Shown: piece after piece, positions 25,459 to 33,657 of the stretch | How positions within the stretch are numbered: the stretch's first letter is position 1 | Layout: every line of letters starts with the position of its first letter | NCBI RefSeq assembly: GCF_027947535.2 | Contig: NZ_JAAGKO020000001.1 | Coordinates: 1-64,000 of the forward strand | From: Streptantibioticus silvisoli | GTDB lineage: Bacteria > Actinomycetota > Actinomycetes > Streptomycetales > Streptomycetaceae | Length of the DNA stretch: 64,000 nucleotides | Direction of reading: 5' to 3' | Made by a program: the position numbers and the translations under genes | The notes under the pieces: model-generated | The model's database searches: none | Seen by the model: only the letters and a program-made list of their open reading frames with translations | Told to the model about the DNA's origin: nothing

Positions 25459-25886
25459 GCGGTTCCCTCCGGGGATGGTGACGGCGAACGCGCCGGCCCA
25501 CGCGATCCGACGGCCGGTGCCGGCAGAGCCGACGGTTCAACCGCGGGCCTGTCGACCGTCCGCCTCCGTGTGCGGTCCTCGCCGCGGGTCGGCGGGGTCG
25601 GGTCGGGGCCGGGCGATGGCGGGACCGCTGACCGGACCGGCGACAGGGCCGTGGTCGGGGTCGGCGACAAGTCCGATGGCATGCGGACCATCTTGCGGGA
25701 CTCCAGCACCGAATGTCGAGCAGCGATCACTCGTCATGCACGTTTCTGATCGTTTCCCGCCCGCGAGCCGACCCCGGTACCGGCCGTGACCGGCATCCGA
25801 CACGCAGGCGAGCCGCCCCCGTCCGTACGCCGTACGCCCGGGCGGCGGGCGATCCGTAGCCGCCGGCGTTGCCCGGCGAACCCGCG
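25459..25886. other. Intergenic region between SIS and DeoR genes
   Basis: No convincing gene lies in these 428 bases. A small minus-strand frame at 25455-25730 is proline- and arginine-rich and looks fortuitous. The region contains the operator-like motif at 25741 and several GTCGGGGTCGG-like short repeats around 25588-25666. Confidence 0.5.
25741..25756 (+). promoter_or_regulatory. DeoR operator-like motif upstream of SIS gene
   Basis: CGTTTCTGATCGTTTC holds two TTTC elements ten bases apart, the direct-repeat spacing favoured by many DeoR-family repressors. It matches 14 of 16 bases with the motif upstream of the deoR-type gene. It lies about 285 bases before the SIS start, so a long leader or upstream promoter is implied. 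Confidence 0.5.
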
Positions 25887-26657
25887 TCAGTCCGGCCGCA
25901 CGACGTGCACGGTCGGCCCGAGGTTCTCCAGGGCGAGGATGTCGGCGGGGCTGGCGCCGGCGTCGGTGACGATGTCGGAGACCGCCGCGATGTCCACGAT
26001 CTTCGTGAACATCCGCTTGCCGAACTTGCTCGAATCCGCCACCACGATGACGCGTTCGGCGGCCCGCACCAGGGCCCGGTTGGTGCCGGCCTCGACCTCG
26101 TGGTGGGTCGTGAACCCCGCGGTCGGGCTCACGCCGTCGACACCGAGGACGACGACGTCGAGGTTGATGTTCGACAGCGTCTGCTCGGCCAGCGGCCCGA
26201 CCAGCTCGTACGACGCGGACCGCGCGCTGCCGCCGCACACGACCACGTCGATGGTGGGCCGCACGGCGAGTTCGGTGGCGATGTTCAGCGCGTTGGTGAC
26301 GACCCGCAGGTTGCCGCGTTCGGCCAGCGCCCGCCCGACCTCGGTGTTCGTCGTTCCGCCGTTGAGTCCGACCGAGGCGATGTCCGCGGGCAGCAGGCCG
26401 GCCGCGCGGACGGCGATCGCCCGTTTGGCCTCGTAGTTCTGGCCGCCCCGGTACCGCATCGGCAGCTCGTAGAGCACGCCGGACGCCACCGCCCCGCCGT
26501 GGGTACGCGTCAGCAGCTTCTGCCGCTCCAGGAGTTGCAGGTCCCGGCGCACCGAGGCCTCGGACACCGCCAGCTCTTCCGCGAGGGCGCCGACCCCCAC
26601 CGAACCGTGCTCGTTGAGTCTCCGCAGGATCGAACCAAGGCGATCTTCTTGACGCAT
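25887..26657 (-). CDS. DeoR-family sugar-responsive repressor
   Basis: This 256-residue regulator begins MRQEDRLGSILRRLNEHGSV, followed by the DeoR helix-turn-helix GALAEELAVSEASVRRDLQLLE and a C-terminal sugar-phosphate-binding domain (SVGLNGGTTNTEVGRAL, VVVCGGSARSASYELVGPLAE, VIVVADSSKFGK). These are all classic features of DeoR/GlpR/AgaR proteins. ATG at 26657 has GGAG five bases upstream, and a GTG three codons earlier is also possible. It should repress itself and the SIS-aldolase genes until a sugar phosphate appears. It is divergent from the NRPS region. Confidence 0.9.
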   Translation of the reverse strand: MRQEDRLGSILRRLNEHGSVGVGALAEELAVSEASVRRDLQLLERQKLLTRTHGGAVASGVLYELPMRYRGGQNYEAKRAIAVRAAGLLPADIASVGLNGGTTNTEVGRALAERGNLRVVTNALNIATELAVRPTIDVVVCGGSARSASYELVGPLAEQTLSNINLDVVVLGVDGVSPTAGFTTHHEVEAGTNRALVRAAERVIVVADSSKFGKRMFTKIVDIAAVSDIVTDAGASPADILALENLGPTVHVVRPD

Positions 26658-26687
26658 GGACTCCACGATACGCGCATCGGCTTGCTC

Positions 26688-26703
26688 GAAACGAGCAGAA
26701 ATG
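26688..26703 (-). promoter_or_regulatory. DeoR operator-like motif upstream of deoR gene
   Basis: On the minus strand CATTTCTGCTCGTTTC repeats the motif found upstream of the SIS gene, differing at two of 16 positions. It starts 31 bases before the deoR ATG, a good position for autorepression. Confidence 0.55.
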
Positions 26704-26728
26704 AACACCTGGACGGATCGATCGAGTC

Positions 26729-26808
26729 CAGCCGGACCGACCGCAGGACAGCCGGCCCACCCGCAGGGCAGCCGGACCGCCCACGGGACAGCCGGACCGC
26801 CCACGGGA
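26729..26808. repeat. Four 20-bp tandem repeats
   Basis: Units beginning CAGCCGG start at 26729, 26749, 26769 and 26789. The last two are identical and the first two differ at a few positions. The array lies between the divergent deoR gene and the NRPS operon. No gene lies in the 695 bases from 26658 to 27352, which also hold the hexamer array at 26856. Confidence 0.85.
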
Positions 26809-26855
26809 GCAACCGCCTCGGATTCCACCGCCGACGACCGACGACCGGCGCACGC

Positions 26856-26906
26856 CGCACCCGCACCCGCACCCGACAGCCGCACCCGCACCCGCACCCG
26901 CACCCC
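26856..26906. repeat. CACCCG hexamer array
   Basis: About seven copies of the hexamer GCACCC occur in two runs separated by GACAGC. It lies in the non-coding DNA upstream of the NRPS operon and adds to the repeat-rich character of that region. Confidence 0.75.
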
Positions 26907-27352
26907 GGCAAGCGCACCCCGCACCGCGCCGCGGCCCCCGCAAGAAGCCGTGGCGGGAAGCGGCATACGGGATGGCGGAAAACGACGTCCGCGGCAGCCG
27001 GGAACGGCGCGAGCGGAAGGCGTCGCGGGCGCGCCGCCCCGCGGTGGGGGCCCGGCGTGGCACCGAGCGCCGAACGGCCGGCCCGCGCCCGCCGCGTGCC
27101 CGGCCGACCGCGACGCCGGGCCGCCGGCCGCCTGGTGTAGCCTCCCGAAACATCGAACTGAAGTCCAGGTCAACTCACCTGCGGTACGACGGTGTTCGTC
27201 GCGGAGGAGGCTTCCCGCCGGCGGCAGCGGCCGCTCGGGCAGCCGGTGGTCCGGGGCAGCCGGGGCACCGTCGGTGAACGCGGGACCGGCAGTTCGCCGC
27301 GCATGTTTCGCACGCTGTTTCCGGGCCACCGGGGCCGGATGAGGAGAACGTG

Positions 27353-27424
27353 ATGGCAAGCAACCCGTTCGACGAGGCCGGGGCCGCCGCGCGGGTCCAC
27401 GGGCCCTCCCCCGCGGCCGGCTGA
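27353..27424 (+). pseudogene. Truncated MbtH-like reading frame
   Basis: After a strong GAGGAGA ribosome site, ATG 27353 opens a 23-codon frame that begins MASNPFDEAG. This matches the conserved start of MbtH-like proteins (M-x-NPFDD/E-x-x-G), which normally run to 60-75 residues with a SLWP core. Here the similarity stops after about ten residues and the frame ends at 27424, three bases before the first possible NRPS start. MbtH proteins bind and activate many adenylation domains. No intact copy was seen in this window. The remnant may now serve only to couple translation into the NRPS gene. Confidence 0.6.
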
Positions 27425-27436
27425 CGGGTGGGACGG

Positions 27437-30400
27437 ATGGCGGCCGACGGGCCGGCGCCGGTGGGGTGCCTGCACGAACTCTTCGAACGGCAGGCCGCGC
27501 GCACCCCGGACGCCGTCGCGCTCGTGCACGGTGGCGGGAGCATGACCTACGCCGAAGTCGACGCCGGGGCCGACCGGCTGGCCCGGCGTCTGACGGCGCT
27601 CGGGGTGCGGCGCGGAGAACCGGTGGGCGTCCTGCTGGAGCGCGGGCCCCGGCTGGTCGTGGCGGCCCTCGCGGTGCTGAAGGCCGGCGCCGGCTACGTG
27701 ATGCTGGACCCGGAGTACCCGGCCGGACGGCTGCGCCGGCTGACCCGTGCCTGCGGCGCCCGGCTGGCCGTCTCCCGCGCACCGCTCGCCGCCACCGTGC
27801 TGGACGGCGCGGCCGGTGTCCGCACCGTCCTGGTGGACGGGGACGGGGAGGGGGACGGGGCCGCCATGGACCCCGTGACGGCACAGGCCGCCGGGTCGGC
27901 GGGCCCGGAGGCGTCGCGGCGGGTGGACCCCCGTGATCCGGCGTGCACGATGTTCACCTCGGGATCGACCGGGACGCCCAAGGCCGTCACCGCCTCGCAC
28001 CACGCCCTGGTCGCGACCCTCACCGGCCAGGACTGCTTCTCCTTCGGTCCCGGCGAGGTGTGGCTCCAGAGTTCACCGGTGTCCTGGGACGCGTTCGCCC
28101 TGGAGCTGTGGGGACCGCTGCTGGCCGGCGGCACCTGCGTGCTCCAGCCGGGCCAACGCCCCGACCCGGTGCTGATCGCCGAACTGGCCGCGCGGCACGG
28201 CGTCACCGGCCTGTACCTGTCGGCCGGCCTGTTCAGCGTCGTCGTCGACGCCTACCCGCGGGCGCTCACCGGTCTGCGGCAGCTCCTCGTCGGCGGCGAA
28301 CCGCCGTCGCCCGGCCACCTGCGGCGTGCCGCGCTGCTGAACCCCGGCATGACCGTGGGCAACGGCTACGGCCCGGTCGAGGCGACCGTCTTCGTCACCC
28401 ACCGCCGGGTGACGCCGCGCGACACCGCGGGGCCGTCCGTTCCCATCGGGGTGCCGCTGGCCGGCAAGCGCGTCCACGTCCTCGACGACCGCCTGCGCCC
28501 GGTCGCCCCCGGTGCCGTCGGGGAGCTGTACGCGGCGGGCCACGGGCTCGCCGACGGGTACGCGGGGCGGCCCGCCCTCACCGCCGAACGGTTCGTCGCC
28601 GACCCCTACGGCCACGAGCCCGGCGCCCGGATGTACCGCACCGGCGACCTGGCCCGGGTCGACGCGGACGGCGCGCTGCACTACGCGGGCCGGGCCGACG
28701 CCCAGGTGAAGATCCGCGGGTTCCGCGTCGAACCATGCGAGGTCGAGGCGGTCCTGGAGCAGCACGACGACGTCGGGCGGGCCGTCGTCGTCGCCGGGCC
28801 GGACCCGGCCGGCGGGCTGCGGCTGACCGCGTACGCCGTACCGGCCGGCCGGCGGGAGCCGACCGCGGCGCGGCTGCGGGAGCACGCCGCCCGCCTGCTG
28901 CCCGACCACCTGGTGCCCTTCGCGTTCGTCGTGCTGCCCGAGCTGCCGCTGACCGCCAGCGGCAAGGTCGACCGGGCGGCGCTGCCCGCGCCCGCCGCGC
29001 CCGTGCCGGGCGGCGGGCGGCCCGCCGACGCGCTGGAGGCCGAGATGGGCCGGCAGGTCGAGCACGTGCTCGGGGTGCGCGGGGTCGGCCCGGACGACGG
29101 TTTCTTCGAGCTGGGCGGCAACTCGCTGTCGGGGGCCCGGCTGCTGGCGCGGGTCAACTCGGCGTTCGGCGTGCGGCTGGACTCCCGGGCGCTGTTCGAG
29201 GCGCCCACGGTCGCCGCGCTGGCCCGCGCGGTCGCCGACGGCGGGCGGACGGCCCGCGAGACACCGCTCGGCGCCCTGCCGCGCCCCGGGACGCTGCCGG
29301 TCTCGCCGGGCCAGCGGGCCATGTGGCTCGCCGACCGCACCGGCGAGGGCGTCGCCTACAACGTGCCGGTGCTCGTGCGGTTGAGCGGCGGTGTCGACGC
29401 GGCGGCGATGTCCGCCGCCCTCGGCGACCTGGCCGACCGGCACGAGGCACTGCGCACCCTGCTGATCGAGGCCGACGGCGAGCCGGTCCAGCGCGTCCTG
29501 GCCGCCGGCACCGCCCGGCCCGCGTTCCGGCACGAGACGGTCACCGCCGCCGCGCTGCCGGACCGGGTCGCGGAACTGACCCGCCACCACTTCGACCTGG
29601 GCGCCGAACCCCCGTTGCGCGCCACGCTGTTCGACGTCCAGGACGCCCCGCGGGCCGCGCCGCGCCAGGCGCTGCTGCTGCTCGCCCACCACAGCGCGGT
29701 CGACGGCTGGTCGCTGCGGCCGCTGCTGGCCGACCTGGGGACCGCCTACGCGGCCCGGGCGGCCGGCGGCGACCGGGCGTTCGCGACACCGCTGCCGGTG
29801 CAGTACGCCGACCACACGCTCTGGCAGCGCGCCCGGCTGGGCAGCGGCCCGGGCAGCACCCGCGAACGCCTGCTCGCCCACTGGCGCGAGGCGCTGGCCG
29901 ACCTGCCCGAAGCCATGCCGCTGCCCGCCGCCCCGGACCGTGCGACGGACCACGAGCCGGCGGTCGGTGTGGTCGGCGAGCGGCTCGACGCCGCCGCCCA
30001 CGCCCGGCTGGCCGACTGGCTGCGCGAGCGCCGCTGCACGCTCTTCATGGGCCTGCACGCCGCGGTGGTCACCATGCTGCACCGGTTCGGCGCGGGCGAC
30101 GACGTGGTCCTGGGCACCGCGGTGGCCTCCCGTGCCGAGGAGGGCCTCGACGGCCTGGTCGGCTTCCTCGCCGACACCGTGGTGCTGCGTACCGACGTCT
30201 CCGGCGGACCGACCGTCGCGCAGTTGCTGGAGCGCGTACGGGCCGCCGACGTCGATGCCTACGCCCACCAGGGGCTGCCGTTCGAGGACCTGGTGCGGGA
30301 GCTGGCGCCGGCGCGCACGTCCGGACGGCATCCGCTCTTCCAGGTGCTGCTGGTCCTGCAGAACAACGCGGCGGCCGAACTGCGGCTGCCCGGCGTCACC

Positions 30401-32611
30401 GCCGAGGTCGAGCCGGTCCGCCCGGCGCTGGCCCGCTTCGACCTGGTGCTGGACGCCACCGACCACTACGACGGCGACGGAACGCCCCGGGGGATCGACC
30501 TGACCCTGGAACACCGCGCCGGCGCGGTGGACCCGGCGACCGCCGCCAGCATGGCCCGGGTCCTGAGGCGGCTGCTGGAGACGATGACCGCGGCGGCGGA
30601 CGTGCCCGTCGCGAGGGTCGGCCTGCTGGCCCCGGCGGAACGCGGCACGGTGGTAACCCGGTGGAGCACCTCGCCCTGCGCGGTGGCCCCGCCGCGCCCG
30701 GTCGGCGTCCTGATCGAGGAGGCCGCCGCCCGCCGCCCGGACGCCCCCGCCCTCGTGGAGTCCGGCCGCGTGCTGAGCTACCGCGAACTGCTGGCGCGCG
30801 CCGACGCGCTGGCCGGCCGGCTGACCGCCCGGGACGCCGGACCGGATCGCGTGGTGGCGGTCTGCCGCCCGCGGACCGCGGACACCCTGGTCGCGCTGCT
30901 GGCCGTGCACCGCACCGGCGCCGCCTACCTGCCGCTCGACCCGGCCCACCCCGACGCCCGCCTCGCCGCACTGCTGCGGCAGACCCCGCCCCGGCTACTG
31001 CTCACCGACGCGCGGAACGAGCCACGGCTGCGTGCCCTCGCACCGGGCATACCGCTGCTGACGCCCGACGCGGAACCCGCACCGGGCACGCCCCTGCTGA
31101 CGCCCGACGCGGCACCCGACCTGGCCCTCGCACCCGACCTGGCCTCCGCACCCGGCACGCCGGGCGACCGCCCCACCGCCACCACGCCCCCACCCGCGGC
31201 CCGTCCCGATCATCTGATGTACGTACTGCACACCTCCGGCACCACCGGCCGGCCCAAGGCGGTGGCGGTCACCCGGGACAACCTCGACCACCTCGTCGCC
31301 GCCCAGCACCACCTGCTGCGGCTGGGCGCCGACGACCGGGTGGCGCAGTACGCGTCGCTGACCTTCGACGCCTCGGTGTGGGAGGTCTTCGCCACCTGGG
31401 CCGCCGGCGCGGCGCTGCACGTGATACCCGACGCCGACCGGCTGGGCGGCGCGCTGGCCGACCGGCTGCGGGAGGGGCGGATCACGCTCGCCACCCTTCC
31501 CCCCACCGCGCTGACCACCCTGCCGCCCGACGCCCCGCGAAGCCTGCCGGAGCTGGCGACCCTGGTGACGGCCGGCGAGGCGTGCCCGCCGCGGCTGGCG
31601 GACCGGTGGGCGCACGGGCGGCGCCTGCTGAACGCCTACGGGCCCACCGAGGCCACCGTCTGCGCGACCGCCGCACAGCTGACCGCGGGCCGGGCGCCGG
31701 ACATCGGCCGCCCAGTGCCGGGGTGCCGCGTCTACCTGCTCGACGCCCACCTGGAACCGGTGCCGCCCGGCGCCGCCGGCGAGATCTACCTGGCCGGCCC
31801 CACCGTGGCACGCGGGTACGACGGCGAACCGGGGCGCACCTCGGACCGGTTCGTGGCCGACCCGCACAGCCCGCGGCCGGGGGCGCGCATGTACCGCACC
31901 GGGGACCTGGCCCACCACGGCCCCGACGGGCGGCTGTACTACCACCACCGGGCCGACAACCAGGTCAAGCACCACGGCGTACGCATCGAGACCTCCGAGG
32001 TGGAGGCGGCGCTGCTGAGCCACCCCTCGGTGGCGCAGGCGGCCGTGGTGCGCCGTGCGGGGCCCGAGGGCGACAGCGTGCTGGTGGCCCACGTGGTCGC
32101 CGCCGCGCACACCGGCGCGGACCCGGCCGTGCTGCGGGCCCACGCGGCGGGACTGCTCCCGCCGGTGATGGTGCCCGACGCGTGCGTGGTGCACGCCGTG
32201 CTGCCGGTCACCAGCGGCGGCAAGGTCGACCGGGCCGCGCTGCCCGGCGCGCCGGCGAGCGTGCCGGGCGGTCCCGCGCCCACCGCGCCGCGTACCGCGC
32301 TGGAGCGCAGCATCGCCGAGGTGTGGGCGCGGGCGCTGAACCTGGAGGCGATCGGCGTCCACGACGACTTCTTCGCCGTGGGCGGCAACTCGGTGCGGGC
32401 GGTGCGGGCGGCCGGGCAGCTGGAGACCGCGCTGGGCCGGCCGGTGCCGGCGGCCCGGCTCTTCGCGCTGCGGACCGTCGCCCGGCTGGCGCAGGAGCTG
32501 GACCGCCCGGCCGCCCCGGCCGCGGACGGCCCCGCCCCGATCCCCGTACTGCCGCGGAAGGCACGGGCGGCAGCCCCACCCGACGAGAGGCAGTCGCACC
32601 CGTGGACCTGA
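27437..32611 (+). CDS. NRPS 1: A-PCP-C-A-PCP
   Basis: This protein of 1724 residues begins with an adenylation domain and no starter condensation domain, so it is a likely loading protein. The order is A1 (about 10-510), PCP1 with Ser563 in GGNSLSG, C (about 620-1050, HHSAVDGW at 751), A2 (about 1080-1570, HTSGTTGRPK near 1265) and PCP2 with Ser1652 in GGNSVRA. By hand alignment to GrsA the binding-pocket residues are D-A-L-Y-L-G-G-V-F for A1, close to valine codes, and D-A-W-T-V-A-A-V-C for A2, close to the phenylalanine code. A2 has KHHGVRIE where most A domains have KIRGxRIE. There is no thioesterase. GTG at 27428 is an alternative start, coupled to the MbtH remnant. Confidence 0.93.
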   Translation: MAADGPAPVGCLHELFERQAARTPDAVALVHGGGSMTYAEVDAGADRLARRLTALGVRRGEPVGVLLERGPRLVVAALAVLKAGAGYVMLDPEYPAGRLRRLTRACGARLAVSRAPLAATVLDGAAGVRTVLVDGDGEGDGAAMDPVTAQAAGSAGPEASRRVDPRDPACTMFTSGSTGTPKAVTASHHALVATLTGQDCFSFGPGEVWLQSSPVSWDAFALELWGPLLAGGTCVLQPGQRPDPVLIAELAARHGVTGLYLSAGLFSVVVDAYPRALTGLRQLLVGGEPPSPGHLRRAALLNPGMTVGNGYGPVEATVFVTHRRVTPRDTAGPSVPIGVPLAGKRVHVLDDRLRPVAPGAVGELYAAGHGLADGYAGRPALTAERFVADPYGHEPGARMYRTGDLARVDADGALHYAGRADAQVKIRGFRVEPCEVEAVLEQHDDVGRAVVVAGPDPAGGLRLTAYAVPAGRREPTAARLREHAARLLPDHLVPFAFVVLPELPLTASGKVDRAALPAPAAPVPGGGRPADALEAEMGRQVEHVLGVRGVGPDDGFFELGGNSLSGARLLARVNSAFGVRLDSRALFEAPTVAALARAVADGGRTARETPLGALPRPGTLPVSPGQRAMWLADRTGEGVAYNVPVLVRLSGGVDAAAMSAALGDLADRHEALRTLLIEADGEPVQRVLAAGTARPAFRHETVTAAALPDRVAELTRHHFDLGAEPPLRATLFDVQDAPRAAPRQALLLLAHHSAVDGWSLRPLLADLGTAYAARAAGGDRAFATPLPVQYADHTLWQRARLGSGPGSTRERLLAHWREALADLPEAMPLPAAPDRATDHEPAVGVVGERLDAAAHARLADWLRERRCTLFMGLHAAVVTMLHRFGAGDDVVLGTAVASRAEEGLDGLVGFLADTVVLRTDVSGGPTVAQLLERVRAADVDAYAHQGLPFEDLVRELAPARTSGRHPLFQVLLVLQNNAAAELRLPGVTAEVEPVRPALARFDLVLDATDHYDGDGTPRGIDLTLEHRAGAVDPATAASMARVLRRLLETMTAAADVPVARVGLLAPAERGTVVTRWSTSPCAVAPPRPVGVLIEEAAARRPDAPALVESGRVLSYRELLARADALAGRLTARDAGPDRVVAVCRPRTADTLVALLAVHRTGAAYLPLDPAHPDARLAALLRQTPPRLLLTDARNEPRLRALAPGIPLLTPDAEPAPGTPLLTPDAAPDLALAPDLASAPGTPGDRPTATTPPPAARPDHLMYVLHTSGTTGRPKAVAVTRDNLDHLVAAQHHLLRLGADDRVAQYASLTFDASVWEVFATWAAGAALHVIPDADRLGGALADRLREGRITLATLPPTALTTLPPDAPRSLPELATLVTAGEACPPRLADRWAHGRRLLNAYGPTEATVCATAAQLTAGRAPDIGRPVPGCRVYLLDAHLEPVPPGAAGEIYLAGPTVARGYDGEPGRTSDRFVADPHSPRPGARMYRTGDLAHHGPDGRLYYHHRADNQVKHHGVRIETSEVEAALLSHPSVAQAAVVRRAGPEGDSVLVAHVVAAAHTGADPAVLRAHAAGLLPPVMVPDACVVHAVLPVTSGGKVDRAALPGAPASVPGGPAPTAPRTALERSIAEVWARALNLEAIGVHDDFFAVGGNSVRAVRAAGQLETALGRPVPAARLFALRTVARLAQELDRPAAPAADGPAPIPVLPRKARAAAPPDERQSHPWT

Positions 32612-33657
32612 GCATCATGTTCTTCGGCGCCGAGGACGTCGCCGACCACACCGCCAAGTACGCGGACGTCCTGGCCATCGCCCGCGCCGCCGACGAACTG
32701 GGCTTCACGGCCGTGTGGACGCCGGAACGGCACTTCCAGGACGTCGGGCAGGCGTTCCCCAGTCCGCCGGTCCTGGGCGCCGCGATCGCCGCGGTCACCC
32801 GGCGGATCGCGGTGCGGGCCGGCAGCGTGGTGCTGCCGCTGCACCATCCGCTGCGGGTCGTGGAGGACTGGTCCGTGCTGGACAACCTGTCGGGCGGCGG
32901 GCGGGTCGGGCTGTCCGCGGCGGCCGGCTGGCATTCGGCGGACTTCGTGCTCGCCCCGGACCACTACGCGGACCGCCGGCAGCGGGTGCTGGACGACATC
33001 ACCACGATCCGCCGGCTGTGGGCGGGCGAGGCGGTGGAACTGGTCGACGGGACCGGCGGCGTGGTGCCGGTCCGCCCGCAGCCGCGCCCGGCCTCGCCGT
33101 ACCTGCCGATCTGGCTCACCTCCTCGGGCAGCCCGGAGAGCTGGACCACCGCCGCGCGGCTGCGGACCGGGCTGCTGGGCGCCACCGTCGGGCAGGACCC
33201 CGACCGGCTGGCGGAGCGCATCGGCCACTACCGGCAGGAGTACGCGGCGGCCCCGGAGCAGCCGGGTACCGGCGGGCGCGGCACCGTCACGCTCATGGCG
33301 CACACCTACGTCGGCGAGAGCGACGCGCAGGCGCGCCGGTGCGTGGCGGAGCCGCTGAAGCGGTATCTGCGCACCCATGTGCGGCAGTCCGCGTCGAACC
33401 GGGCGGGTGAGCGGGGCCGGACCGTGGCGGCGCTGAGCGAGGCGGACGTGACGACGATGACGGAGTTCGCCTTCGAGCGGTACCTGTCGTGGGGGTCGCT
33501 GATCGGTTCGCCGGGCACCTGCGCGAAGGCGCTCGCGGGGCTGCGCGAGATGGGCTGCGACGAGGTCACCTGCTTCGTCGACTTCGGCCTGGAACGCCAT
33601 GACGTCCTGGCCTCGCTGGGCCGGCTGGCCGAACTGAAGGAGCAGGTGGCCGCGTGA
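32602..33657 (+). CDS. Luciferase-like monooxygenase of the natural-product type
   Basis: This 351-residue flavin-dependent enzyme has the LLM TIM-barrel pattern. It begins at GTG 32602 with VDLSIMFFGAEDV, followed by ADELGFTAVWTPERHFQDVG, VRAGSVVLPLHHPLRVVEDWSVLDNLSGGRVG-like text and AAGWHSADFVLAPDHY. This combination is the group seen in NRPS/PKS loci, either free-standing or fused. Members oxidise carrier-bound or free intermediates, for example by hydroxylation or Baeyer-Villiger-type insertion, using reduced FMN. It overlaps NRPS 1 by 10 bases and NRPS 2 by GTGA, so its expression is locked to the assembly line. It probably acts on a PCP-bound residue. Confidence 0.88.
   Translation: MDLSIMFFGAEDVADHTAKYADVLAIARAADELGFTAVWTPERHFQDVGQAFPSPPVLGAAIAAVTRRIAVRAGSVVLPLHHPLRVVEDWSVLDNLSGGGRVGLSAAAGWHSADFVLAPDHYADRRQRVLDDITTIRRLWAGEAVELVDGTGGVVPVRPQPRPASPYLPIWLTSSGSPESWTTAARLRTGLLGATVGQDPDRLAERIGHYRQEYAAAPEQPGTGGRGTVTLMAHTYVGESDAQARRCVAEPLKRYLRTHVRQSASNRAGERGRTVAALSEADVTTMTEFAFERYLSWGSLIGSPGTCAKALAGLREMGCDEVTCFVDFGLERHDVLASLGRLAELKEQVAA

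Noticed and set aside
27943-32601. Long frame upstream of the LLM gene
   Set aside because: It is the second frame of NRPS 1. Only the part from GTG 32602 matches the monooxygenase.
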